Below are positions 1 through 6,078 of a DNA stretch of 6,173 bases, in pieces. The notes below the pieces were generated by a model. That model was not told the DNA's origin, searched no databases, and saw only the letters and a program-made list of their open reading frames with translations. The stretch spans positions 1 through 6,173 of the forward strand of contig JAHWYE010000108.1 of the NCBI GenBank assembly GCA_020028195.1, given 5' to 3'. The position numbers were made by a program, and so were the translations under genes. Positions within the stretch are counted from its first letter, which is position 1; each line of letters begins with the position of its first letter. Source of the stretch: Nitrospirota bacterium. GTDB taxonomy: Bacteria > Nitrospirota > Nitrospiria > Nitrospirales > Nitrospiraceae.

Positions 1-222
1 GGCATAACGGACCTTGACCGCCAGGGGAGCCCTCGGGTGAGCACGCACGTGCCTGCTCCCGTCCAGCTCGTCTGCTGACTCGATATAGTCAATGATGGAG
101 CTCCAGGTCACGGTGCCCACTGGTTCACCCTTAAGGCTCATCAGCGTGATCGTTTCCTGGTCGTAATCAATTTCCAGCGCCTTCCCTTGATGCGCCTCGG
201 TGACGGTGACTTGCAGTTTCAT
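1..222 (-). CDS. PilZ-domain protein, N-terminal part (cut by window edge)
   Basis: A leftward gene starts with ATG at 222 and stays open for 74 codons to the left edge, so its C-terminus is outside the window. A GAGG-type ribosome binding site lies about 10 nt upstream of the ATG. The product begins MKLQVTVTEAHQGKAL and matches the start of the next gene (330-848) at 38 of 74 aligned residues without gaps, including the QETITL block (residues 22-27), a W at 40 and the RxxxR motif (R60-A-H-P-R64) that opens a PilZ domain. PilZ domains bind c-di-GMP through RxxxR plus a downstream (D/N)xSxxG motif, which is not visible here. It follows its paralog by 107 nt with no terminator or convincing promoter between them, so the pair is probably one transcript. 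Its function beyond the PilZ assignment is not known; the duplication makes the reading frame secure. Confidence 0.82.
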   Translation of the reverse strand, partial: MKLQVTVTEAHQGKALEIDYDQETITLMSLKGEPVGTVTWSSIIDYIESADELDGSRHVRAHPRAPLAVKVRYA

Positions 223-329
223 ACCTGACCCCTCGCGGTTCTCAGCATGCTCCGGTCATGGGTTGATGGTCGAGCGCCATTCACGTCTGTTGTGGCGGCT
301 TTGCGAGAAACCGCTCCCCGCGGCGGCCA

Positions 330-848
330 TTACACCGACCGGCCGATCGGCTTGAGCGACTTGACCAGATCCATCACCCGTCCACGAGCCTCAGCCGAAA
401 TGTCGGTGAATCGCACGCCCATGCCTGGAGAGAAAGTGTATTGGTCGGCTTTCGGGCAGACCCAAGCCACAGCTCCCTTGGCCTCAAGCCATTCCGCTGG
501 GCGGTCAGGCAACACAAACTCTACCGTCAGTTTGGTCCCGACGGGAAGCGGGGCCGTGCTCTCGATGAAGAGTCCCCCCCCTCCGATCCCTCCAGCCCGG
601 CTTTCAAACACCTTGCCCTCTGGCGTGCTGTATTTGACTCTGACCGACAGGGACACTCGCGGATCGGTGCGGGCCTCCTTGGAGTCTTTCGGCTCGCGTG
701 ACGCCAGGATCTGGTCGATGACGGATTCCCAAGGCAGGGTTCCCAGTTGTTCTCCCCTCAAGCTGAGCAGCGTGATCGTCTCCTGCTCGCAGTCCAGTTC
801 GAGGGACTTCCCCTTGTGTCCCTGGGTGACAGTCACCGGCAGTCTCAT
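330..848 (-). CDS. PilZ-domain protein with conserved N-terminal module
   Basis: This 172-residue cytoplasmic protein has no signal peptide or membrane segment. Residues 1-55 form a small, probably beta-rich module (MRLPVTVT..., QETITLLSL at 22-30, W40) shared with the paralog to the left. Residues 56-165 look like a PilZ domain: R60-T-D-P-R64 is the RxxxR arm, residues 87-95 (GIGGGGLFI) align with the usual NxSxGGLFI, and a late strand with GMGVRF (142-147) is typical of the fold. The D/N and S of the second c-di-GMP motif are both glycine (G87, G89), so nucleotide binding is doubtful. The start is supported by GGGAGGA 7 nt upstream of the ATG. It has its own sigma-70-like promoter and is insulated from clpX by a terminator. 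PilZ proteins commonly act in c-di-GMP control of motility, pili or polysaccharide; nothing here shows which, if any. Confidence 0.88.
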   Translation of the reverse strand: MRLPVTVTQGHKGKSLELDCEQETITLLSLRGEQLGTLPWESVIDQILASREPKDSKEARTDPRVSLSVRVKYSTPEGKVFESRAGGIGGGGLFIESTAPLPVGTKLTVEFVLPDRPAEWLEAKGAVAWVCPKADQYTFSPGMGVRFTDISAEARGRVMDLVKSLKPIGRSV

Positions 849-886
849 GACCAGGTCCTCCCAATCGCAACTTCCATCTAGTGGGT

Positions 887-914
887 AGTATAGCGCAGGA
901 TGGCGGATTGTCGA
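887..914 (-). promoter_or_regulatory. Sigma-70-type promoter of the PilZ gene pair
   Basis: On the minus strand, TCGACA (914-909, five of six match TTGACA) and TATACT (892-887, five of six match TATAAT) are separated by 16 bp. The start of transcription would fall near 880, about 32 nt ahead of the PilZ start codon at 848. It lies downstream of the clpX terminator, so it would give the PilZ genes independent expression. A GACCGGTC palindrome lies 18 bp upstream of the -35 element (933-940). Confidence 0.6.
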
Positions 915-989
915 ATAGCTGGATACAACTCAGACCGGTCAGGCCATGGGGCAGAACACCCTTCCGCTTCAGGACGTTCCGAGCTCGGG

Positions 990-1025
990 AAAAAGAACGG
1001 GGCGCCTGTTCAGACGCCCCGTTCT
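990..1025 (-). terminator. Rho-independent terminator of the tig-clpP-clpX transcript
   Basis: A perfect 11-bp stem pairs 994-1004 with 1015-1025 around a 10-nt loop (1005-1014). Read on the minus strand it is followed by five T residues (994-990, the first being the last base of the stem). It lies about 60 nt beyond the clpX stop codon and ahead of the PilZ promoter, so it marks the end of the chaperone-protease operon. In the plus direction there is no T run directly after the stem. Confidence 0.85.
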
Positions 1026-1083
1026 CCTTGTCTCTGTTCCCTTTCTCAGGGGGCTGAGGAGGCCAGCCCGGCCGCGGACCACG

Positions 1084-2334
1084 TTAGGCGCTTTTCATCT
1101 CCTTGTCCTGCTGGAACATCCGGATCGGCTGGCTCTTGCCCATGATCACCTCTTCGGTGATCACGATTTCCTTAATCAGCTTCTGGGAGGGGACATCGAA
1201 CATGACATCCAGCATGACTTCTTCCAGGATTGCCCGAAGGCCGCGGGCTCCGGTCTTTTGTGTGTAGGCCTTTCGCGCGATCGCGACCAATGCGCCCTCG
1301 GTGAACTTGAGTTTGACCTTCTCGAACGACATCAGTTTCTCATACTGTTTGGTCAGCGCGTTTCGGGGCTCGGTCAGAATGCGGATGAGCGCTTTCTCGT
1401 CCAACTCCTCAAGCGTGGCGACCACCGGAAGCCGTCCGATGAATTCCGGGATCAGCCCGTACTTGAGGAGATCTTCCGGCTGCGCCTGGGCCAGGAGTTC
1501 GCCCAACCGACTGTCATGTCGGCTGCGTATATCCGCACCGAATCCCATGGCCTTTTTGTTCAGCCGCTGCTCGATGATGGCTTCCAGCCCGACGAAGGCC
1601 CCACCGCAGATGAACAGTATGTTGCTGGTGTTCACCTGGATGAACTCCTGGTGGGGATGTTTGCGCCCACCCTGTGGAGGCACGTTCGCCACCGTTCCTT
1701 CGACGAGCTTGAGCAGCGCCTGCTGGACTCCTTCTCCGGAGACGTCGCGCGTGATAGAAGGGCTGTCGCTCTTACGGCTGATCTTGTCGATTTCATCGAT
1801 GTACACGATGCCGCGCTCGGCCCGTTCGACATCGTAGTCGGAGGCCTGCAGCAGCTTGAGAATAATGTTTTCGACGTCTTCGCCGACATAGCCGGCTTCG
1901 GTTAAAGTCGTCGCGTCGGCCAGGGTAAAGGGGACGTCGAGGTAGCGGGCCAGGGTCTGCGCCAGCAGCGTCTTTCCCGTGCCGGTCGGCCCGACCATCA
2001 GAATATTGCCCTTGTGGAGTTCGACGTCATCCACTTCGTTGGCCGAGATCCGTTTGTAATGGTTGTGGACGGCGACCGACAGGATCTTTTTCGCCCGATC
2101 CTGTCCGATGACGTACTGGTCCAGATGGTGCTTGATCTCGGCCGGCTTGCGGAGTTTGGAGGAAATCTCCTCCTTCGCTTCTTCCCAGTCCTCGGCGATG
2201 ATGTCGTTGCAGAGGTTGACGCACTCATCGCAGATGTAGACGGTGGGCCCGGCGATCAGTTTGCGCACTTCATCGCGGCTCTTCCCGCAGAACGAACAAC
2301 GCAAGTGCCGATCCATCTTCTCCTGTTTGGGCAT
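1084..2334 (-). CDS. clpX: ATP-dependent Clp protease ATP-binding subunit ClpX
   Basis: ClpX is a hexameric AAA+ unfoldase that recognises tagged or native substrates, unfolds them with ATP and threads them into ClpP in the cytoplasm. The 416-residue product is full length. Residues 13-38 carry the four zinc-binding cysteines (C13, C16, C35, C38). Next come Walker A GPTGTGKT (115-122), the pore-1 loop GYVG (148-151), Walker B IVYIDEID (176-183), the RKH pore loop (224-226), the arginine finger in PEFIGR (R301) and sensor-2 GAR (R364). The ClpP-docking loop reads MGF (263-265) where E. coli has IGF, a mild change. The ATG at 2334 has GGAGG just upstream and lies 14 nt after the clpP stop, so the two are cotranscribed. 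In many proteobacteria lon follows clpX; here a terminator follows instead. Identification is secure. Confidence 0.98.
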   Translation of the reverse strand: MPKQEKMDRHLRCSFCGKSRDEVRKLIAGPTVYICDECVNLCNDIIAEDWEEAKEEISSKLRKPAEIKHHLDQYVIGQDRAKKILSVAVHNHYKRISANEVDDVELHKGNILMVGPTGTGKTLLAQTLARYLDVPFTLADATTLTEAGYVGEDVENIILKLLQASDYDVERAERGIVYIDEIDKISRKSDSPSITRDVSGEGVQQALLKLVEGTVANVPPQGGRKHPHQEFIQVNTSNILFICGGAFVGLEAIIEQRLNKKAMGFGADIRSRHDSRLGELLAQAQPEDLLKYGLIPEFIGRLPVVATLEELDEKALIRILTEPRNALTKQYEKLMSFEKVKLKFTEGALVAIARKAYTQKTGARGLRAILEEVMLDVMFDVPSQKLIKEIVITEEVIMGKSQPIRMFQQDKEMKSA

Positions 2335-2348
2335 GCCCCCTCCGTCAG

Positions 2349-2999
2349 TTATTTATCTTTGGCGCCGTCCTTCCCCAGCTCCTTCGAGTCATGATGCTTG
2401 AGTAGGTCCTTCGTGCCTTTAGGAGGCCGGCTGATGACCTCGTCGATCAGCCCATACTTTTTCGCCTCCTCGCCCGACATGAAGTAGTCACGTTCCGTAT
2501 CGTGAACGATCTTATCGAGGGATTGCCCTGTGTGCTTGGCCAGGATCTCGTTCAGTCGCTCTCGAATCTTGAGAATCTCTCGCGCGTGAATGTCGATCTC
2601 GGTGGCCTGCCCCTGGAATCCACCCATCGGTTGATGGATCAGCACCCGTGCGTTGGGCAGCGCATAGCGTTTTCCCTTGGCGCCGGCTGCCAGCAGCAGG
2701 GCGCCCATGCTGGCCGCCTGTCCCAAGCAAATTGTGGTGATGGGCGGTTTCACATACTGCATGGTGTCGTAGATCCCCAACCCAGCTGTCACGCTGCCGC
2801 CTGGTGAATTGATATAGAGGTTGATATCTTTCTCCGGGTCCTCCGCCTCGAGAAACAACAACTGGGCGATCACGAGGTTCGCAAACACATCGTCGAGCGG
2901 CGCACCCAGAAAGATAATGCGGTCCTTCAGGAGGCGCGAATAGATGTCATAGGCGCGCTCGCCGCGGTTGGTTTGCTCGATCACAATGGGCACTAGCAT
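2349..2999 (-). CDS. clpP: ATP-dependent Clp protease proteolytic subunit ClpP
   Basis: ClpP is the serine peptidase that forms a double-heptamer barrel and degrades polypeptides delivered by ClpX or other Clp ATPases. From the chosen ATG at 2999 the protein has 216 residues. The catalytic triad is visible as S97 in GQAASMGA, H122 in IHQPMGG and D171 in RDYF, the same numbers as in the mature E. coli enzyme. The oxyanion-region SPGG (65-68) is also present. The N-terminus MLVPIVIEQTNRGERAYDIYSRLL is typical of the family, and AAAGGA lies 9 nt before this ATG. An upstream in-frame TTG at 3023 would add eight residues but has no good ribosome binding site. The tail from about residue 191 is lysine-rich and longer than in E. 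coli. It lies between tig and clpX on one transcript. Confidence 0.97.
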   Translation of the reverse strand: MLVPIVIEQTNRGERAYDIYSRLLKDRIIFLGAPLDDVFANLVIAQLLFLEAEDPEKDINLYINSPGGSVTAGLGIYDTMQYVKPPITTICLGQAASMGALLLAAGAKGKRYALPNARVLIHQPMGGFQGQATEIDIHAREILKIRERLNEILAKHTGQSLDKIVHDTERDYFMSGEEAKKYGLIDEVISRPPKGTKDLLKHHDSKELGKDGAKDK

Positions 3000-3091
3000 G
3001 ACAGCCGGTCCTTTCTCTTCCAATTGTCTCGTCCATTCACATAGTGGCCCATCTTACCACATTTTTCTCCTTTTACCTGCGGCCAAGGCAT
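2993..3091 (-). CDS. Possible 32-residue leader peptide overlapping the clpP start
   Basis: An ATG at 3091 is preceded by GTAGGAG with 4 nt between and opens a 32-codon frame ending in TAG at 2995-2993. It therefore runs past the clpP ATG (2999-2997) in a different frame. The peptide is small, basic and rich in lysine and arginine, with two cysteines and three tryptophans or tyrosines spaced along it. I do not recognise it. The arrangement would suit a translationally coupled leader, but the only evidence is the ribosome binding site and the overlap; it could be a chance frame in an untranslated leader. Confidence 0.25.
   Translation of the reverse strand: MPWPQVKGEKCGKMGHYVNGRDNWKRKDRLSC
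3009..3014 (-). promoter_or_regulatory. Ribosome binding site that fixes the clpP start
   Basis: AAAGGA on the minus strand lies 9 nt ahead of the ATG at 2999 and inside the longer TTG-initiated reading frame. This spacing favours the ATG, which also gives the N-terminus usual for ClpP. Confidence 0.7.
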
Positions 3092-3117
3092 CTTTCTCCT
3101 ACTACAATCATTACGGG

Positions 3118-3201
3118 CGGCTGATCTGCCCGCCATTGCGCCCGTCGAGCGAGCACATTCTGATCGTGCGCGATCCGGGAGCACAGCGGGCAGATTAGCC
3201 G
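3118..3201. repeat. Long inverted repeat between tig and clpP
   Basis: Positions 3118-3133 and 3186-3201 are complementary at 15 of 16 positions; the exception, 3123 against 3196, is a G-U pair in plus-strand RNA and a C-A mismatch in the actual leftward transcript. The 52-nt loop contains a second small perfect hairpin, GATCG-TGCG-CGATC (3162-3175). The first arm begins 12 nt after the tig stop codon. No T run follows, so it is not a classical terminator. It could be an mRNA processing or stability element, an attenuator, or a REP-like palindromic unit. Confidence 0.6.
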
Positions 3202-3213
3202 GCCCTGCTCCCC

Positions 3214-4539
3214 TTACCCCTGGATCACAGCGTGCCGATAGACGAAATCCAGGGCCTTGTCTGCCAGGATGCGGCCCTTGAGGTCATCCATGGAGTCTTC
3301 CCCGCCCGCCTCCACCAGTTTACGAACTTCTTGGGGCGCGAGCTTTAGGTCCGCGGACAACCGGTTGATCTCGGTCTCGACATCCTCGTTTTGGACTGTG
3401 AGCCCCTCTTTCTCCGAAATCGCTTCCAGGATCAGGCCGACCTTCACTCGACGCGTCGCCTCGGGGAGGTGCTCCTTCTGCAGCCGCTTGATCTCTTCTT
3501 GGCGCTTGACCGGGTCATCGAAGTCCCCCGCCCTCCCTTTCTGTCTGCGTCGGACTTCGAAGAGCTGACGGACCATGGCCGTGAGCTCACGCTCGACCAA
3601 CGTCTCCGGCACCTCGAAGTGATGGGTTTCGACCAGGCGCTTGAGAATCGTATCTTTGTAGGCCTCTTCGATGTCTTTCTTCAGCGCCCGTTCTATCTCG
3701 GCTCGGAGCTTCTCCCTCAGCTGGGCCAGGGAGGAGTAAGGGCCGCAATCCTTCGCGAATTCATCATCCAGGGGGGGGAGCTTCTTCTGCTTCACGGATC
3801 CGACCCTCATCCGGAAGACCACAGATTTTCCGGCCAGACGAGGGTCGGGGTGGGTGGCTGGATAGGGCTGAGAGACTTCGACGAACTCACCCTCTTTCTT
3901 GTTGAGGAGATGCTCGTCCACATCAATCCCGAGGATAGGAGTTTGGGAACCCACCTTATAGAGCTGCCCTTCCTTCTTGGTCCCTTCCAGTGGGACTAGA
4001 TCAAGGAATCCTTCGACATCCAGGGTTGCGTAATCGCCCGCAGCCAGGGCCGTTCCGGAAGGTGCGGGGTGGAGCTGGGCCTGCTGCTCTCGCAATGCCT
4101 CAATCGCCTGGTCAATCTGTTCGTCGGATACCGTGCGTTTGTCCGGCTTGAGAGAGATGGGGTTGGGGGGGCGATAATCCCGCAGCTCGATTTTCGGTTT
4201 AATCTCGACCGTGGCGGTGAAGGAAAAGGCCGCGTTTCTCCTGATCTTCACGCGCTCAAGCGGTGGGACTTCGACCAGCACCGGAACGATGCCAGTCTGC
4301 CTGATGGCCCGATCATAATAGTCGGGCACCAGCCTCCGGACCACATCCTCCTCGACGGCCTTTGCGTATCGTTTTTCCAACAGGGCCAGCGGGGCCTTGC
4401 CGGCCCGAAAGCCGGGGATCTGGACCTGCCGGTTCAGCTCGGCATAGGCCTGCTCAAACCGTCGGTTGACCTCTTCCTCCGGAACTTCGATTTTGAGCGC
4501 GCGCTTAATCGGGCCGAGTTCGGTCACTTCCAGCTTCAT
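3214..4539 (-). CDS. tig: Trigger factor, ribosome-associated chaperone
   Basis: Trigger factor binds the large ribosomal subunit near the exit tunnel and shields nascent chains. The 441-residue product is close to the usual length (about 430). The N-terminal ribosome-binding domain (about 1-115) carries the signature G43-F-R-A-G-K-A-P50. A middle FKBP-like domain (about 165-250, starting GDYATLDVEG) is recognisable but diverged: the usual IPGFE segment reads ILGID (202-206). The helical C-terminal domain (about 255-440) forms the substrate cradle and is intact. The ATG at 4539 gives the family-typical start MKLEVTELGP, but the ribosome binding site is weak (AGAG about 8 nt upstream). It lies 25 nt downstream of a tRNA gene and 214 nt upstream of clpP, in the widely conserved tig-clpP-clpX order. 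Identification is secure; peptidyl-prolyl isomerase activity is uncertain. Confidence 0.97.
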   Translation of the reverse strand: MKLEVTELGPIKRALKIEVPEEEVNRRFEQAYAELNRQVQIPGFRAGKAPLALLEKRYAKAVEEDVVRRLVPDYYDRAIRQTGIVPVLVEVPPLERVKIRRNAAFSFTATVEIKPKIELRDYRPPNPISLKPDKRTVSDEQIDQAIEALREQQAQLHPAPSGTALAAGDYATLDVEGFLDLVPLEGTKKEGQLYKVGSQTPILGIDVDEHLLNKKEGEFVEVSQPYPATHPDPRLAGKSVVFRMRVGSVKQKKLPPLDDEFAKDCGPYSSLAQLREKLRAEIERALKKDIEEAYKDTILKRLVETHHFEVPETLVERELTAMVRQLFEVRRRQKGRAGDFDDPVKRQEEIKRLQKEHLPEATRRVKVGLILEAISEKEGLTVQNEDVETEINRLSADLKLAPQEVRKLVEAGGEDSMDDLKGRILADKALDFVYRHAVIQG

Positions 4540-4564
4540 GGACGACTCTGTCTATAAAGTGCGA

Positions 4565-4647
4565 TGGTGCGAGAGGGGGGACTTGAACCCCCACGGTTTC
4601 CCACGAGATCCTAAGTCTCGCGCGTCTGCCAGTTCCGCCACTCTCGC
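4565..4647 (-). tRNA. tRNA-Leu (anticodon UAG)
   Basis: The minus strand folds into a complete tRNA. The 7-bp acceptor stem GCGAGAG/CTCTCGC pairs 4647-4641 with 4575-4569. The D arm has GCG/CGC, and the anticodon stem CGAGA/TCTCG encloses the loop CTTAGGA. The anticodon TAG lies at 4613-4611, reading leucine CUA and probably other CUN codons. The variable arm is enlarged, as expected for the leucine class, and the T arm is GGGGG-TTCAAGT-CCCCC. The discriminator A and an encoded CCA occupy 4568-4565. It ends 25 nt before tig with no terminator visible between, so its maturation would also release the 5' end of the tig mRNA. Confidence 0.96.
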
Positions 4648-4673
4648 TCCTGTTTCACTCCGCTACTTGTGTG

Positions 4674-4703
4674 GTTGTAGTCTGACCGGTCGGCTTGTGT
4701 CAA
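4674..4703 (-). promoter_or_regulatory. Sigma-70-type promoter for tRNA-Leu and probably tig-clpP-clpX
   Basis: On the minus strand a perfect TTGACA (4703-4698) is followed after 18 bp by TACAAC (4679-4674, four of six match TATAAT). The predicted transcription start, near 4667, is about 20 nt before the mature tRNA 5' end at 4647. The spacer holds the palindrome GACCGGTC (4684-4691), a possible operator. No comparable promoter was found immediately ahead of tig, clpP or clpX. Confidence 0.6.
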
Positions 4704-4771
4704 GACTGAGCTAGCACTTTCTCGTAAGCCGTCCGCGTTGGTCGAGCTCTGGCGTACAGACATGAATGAAG

Positions 4772-4800
4772 TGGCACAAGAAAATCGATCAGGGTATAAT
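4772..4800 (+). promoter_or_regulatory. Candidate promoter of the HEAT-repeat protein gene
   Basis: A consensus TATAAT occurs at 4795-4800. At 17 bp spacing the -35 hexamer (4772-4777, TGGCAC) is a poor match, so the promoter may need an activator or lean on its -10. The predicted start near 4807 gives an untranslated leader of about 90 nt. It diverges from the tRNA-Leu promoter, with about 70 bp between the two -35 regions. Confidence 0.45.
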
Positions 4801-4883
4801 TTCTATGACACCTGGGAGAGTTTCCGGAGCTTGGTTCACGAGGCCAGTGGCATCTCAGTGTGAGTAATTCCTTGATCCTGCCC

Positions 4884-4892
4884 AAAGGAGGT
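4884..4892 (+). promoter_or_regulatory. Near-perfect Shine-Dalgarno of the HEAT-repeat gene
   Basis: AAAGGAGGT lies 5 nt before the ATG at 4898. It is the strongest ribosome binding site in the window and contrasts with the weak site ahead of tig; it suggests efficient translation. Confidence 0.8.
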
Positions 4893-4897
4893 GCGAC

Positions 4898-5977
4898 ATG
4901 AGGCGAAGAGTGTTGGGGACAGCCGTAACGTTGCTGCTGACCCTCACGGCAGGAACAAGCTGGGCCTACCGTGACTCCTTCACGCCGGAACAACGGGCGC
5001 AGTTGGCAAAGGTCCAGACTGTCTTAGTGGAAGCCATTGCTCTGACTGACAAGGGCTCGGTTGACTCAAGTCAGTTCAGAGATGTCGGAACGCGCCGCTT
5101 GTCCGAGCTGGGCTACACGGTCGTCAGCGATCCGGCCAAATCCCATGACGTGGTCTTTCGAGTGAAATGTGAGCAACGCAAGGTGTGGGAAGGTACCACG
5201 ACGATGGGGAGCGACGCGGATCTGCCAGACTCGCCATCGCGCGTCTGGAAGGGCCCAGCCTGTCAACTGAACTACCTGCTGGGCGGGACCAAAATCAAGT
5301 GGCAAAAGGAAGTGCGAACCGATTTCGAGGACGCCGTCCAGGCAGCGCAGGCGGCCAACGCTGGCGATCCCGGCGCCTACACGATGACCAAGCTGAAAAG
5401 TCTGCTTGAGCAGTACGACTTCCCTATACTCTTGACCGCCGAATGGGGCCAGGCGGAGCGGCTTCTGAAAGTGTTGGAAGCCCCCGGCACAAATGAGCTT
5501 CGAAAACTGAAGGTCATTTCGCTCCTCGGGGAGATGATGGATGACAAGGCCCTCCCCGGGCTGAAGGAGGCGCTCAAGGACAAGGATCTGACCAAGCAGG
5601 CTGCGGTGGCCCTCGGGAACCTCGGCAAAGAGTCGATCCCGATCCTCATTGACATGCTCAAGAACTCCAAGGATCCAGAACTCCAGGCAGCTGCCGCCAA
5701 GGGGCTGGGGAACGTTGGGAGTGCGCACGGCGATGCCACCATCATTCCACCACTCCTGGAGATGCTGAACGCGCCCGATATTGACGTCCGGGTTCAGACC
5801 GAAATCGCCTGGTCCCTGGGCAAGCTCCCGGATAAACGATCCGTTGAGCCGCTCTTTGCGCTGGACCGGAAACTGCAAAAGATTCGTCACGATCCTCCTG
5901 ATCCTCAAATCAAGAAACTCAAGGAGGCAGTGTTCTGGGCGATCAAGCAGTGCTACACGGAGGATCAGTATAGTTAG
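4898..5977 (+). CDS. Exported HEAT-repeat protein of unknown function
   Basis: The 359-residue product begins with a clear signal peptide: basic MRRR, a hydrophobic core to about residue 19, and a likely cut after S-W-A (residues 21-23). There is no lipobox cysteine, so it is probably periplasmic or secreted. Residues 24-180 form an N-terminal region I do not recognise, with two cysteines (C91, C122) that could pair. Residues about 184-350 are alpha-helical repeats of HEAT or PBS-lyase type: LKVISLLGEMMDDKALPGLKEAL, AAVALGNLGKESIPILIDML, AAAKGLGNVG and EIAWSLGKLPDKRSVEPLF show the spacing. Such repeats usually act as protein-binding scaffolds. The start is fixed by AAAGGAGGT 5 nt upstream of the ATG. 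It is transcribed away from the chaperone operon, with no evidence of a functional link. The repeat assignment is firm; the role is unknown. Confidence 0.9.
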   Translation: MRRRVLGTAVTLLLTLTAGTSWAYRDSFTPEQRAQLAKVQTVLVEAIALTDKGSVDSSQFRDVGTRRLSELGYTVVSDPAKSHDVVFRVKCEQRKVWEGTTTMGSDADLPDSPSRVWKGPACQLNYLLGGTKIKWQKEVRTDFEDAVQAAQAANAGDPGAYTMTKLKSLLEQYDFPILLTAEWGQAERLLKVLEAPGTNELRKLKVISLLGEMMDDKALPGLKEALKDKDLTKQAAVALGNLGKESIPILIDMLKNSKDPELQAAAAKGLGNVGSAHGDATIIPPLLEMLNAPDIDVRVQTEIAWSLGKLPDKRSVEPLFALDRKLQKIRHDPPDPQIKKLKEAVFWAIKQCYTEDQYS

Positions 5978-6078
5978 GGCGTTCGGCGCGATCCTTCCTC
6001 ACCAGACAGAGGAGCGCCGGGGACTCCGCAGACACTGAGCCCTCGGCGTCCTTGCTTCGATCCGAGTTTTCCTTCATT

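Noticed and set aside
247..888. Rightward 213-codon open frame
   Set aside because: It is antisense to the PilZ gene, whose strand is fixed by its paralog, ribosome binding site and domain motifs; the rightward translation is low-complexity and serine-rich.
946..1905. Rightward 319-codon open frame
   Set aside because: It starts before the terminator and runs antisense through clpX; the clpX motifs leave no doubt about the coding strand.
2349..3023. Longer ClpP starting at a TTG codon (224 residues)
   Set aside because: The added residues place the good AAAGGA site inside the gene, and the TTG lacks a ribosome binding site of its own; the ATG at 2999 gives the family-typical N-terminus.
4711..4719. 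CTAGCACTT resembling half of a CIRCE heat-shock operator
   Set aside because: No matching inverted half (GAGTGCTAA-like) follows at 9 bp, so no HrcA site is supported.
4772..4788. TGGCAC resembling the -24 element of a sigma-54 promoter
   Set aside because: The required GC of the -12 element is missing at the right spacing (TC at 4785-4786), and a consensus TATAAT follows nearby.
4805..4867. 20-codon open frame in the HEAT-gene leader
   Set aside because: Its ATG coincides with the predicted transcription start and has no ribosome binding site; nothing else supports translation.
5066..5908. Leftward 280-codon open frame
   Set aside because: It is antisense to the HEAT-repeat gene, which has the signal peptide, repeats and ribosome binding site; GC-rich third positions commonly create such frames.
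6015..6048. Hairpin downstream of the HEAT-repeat gene as a terminator
   Set aside because: The stem is short with a wobble pair and a long loop, and no T run follows on either strand.
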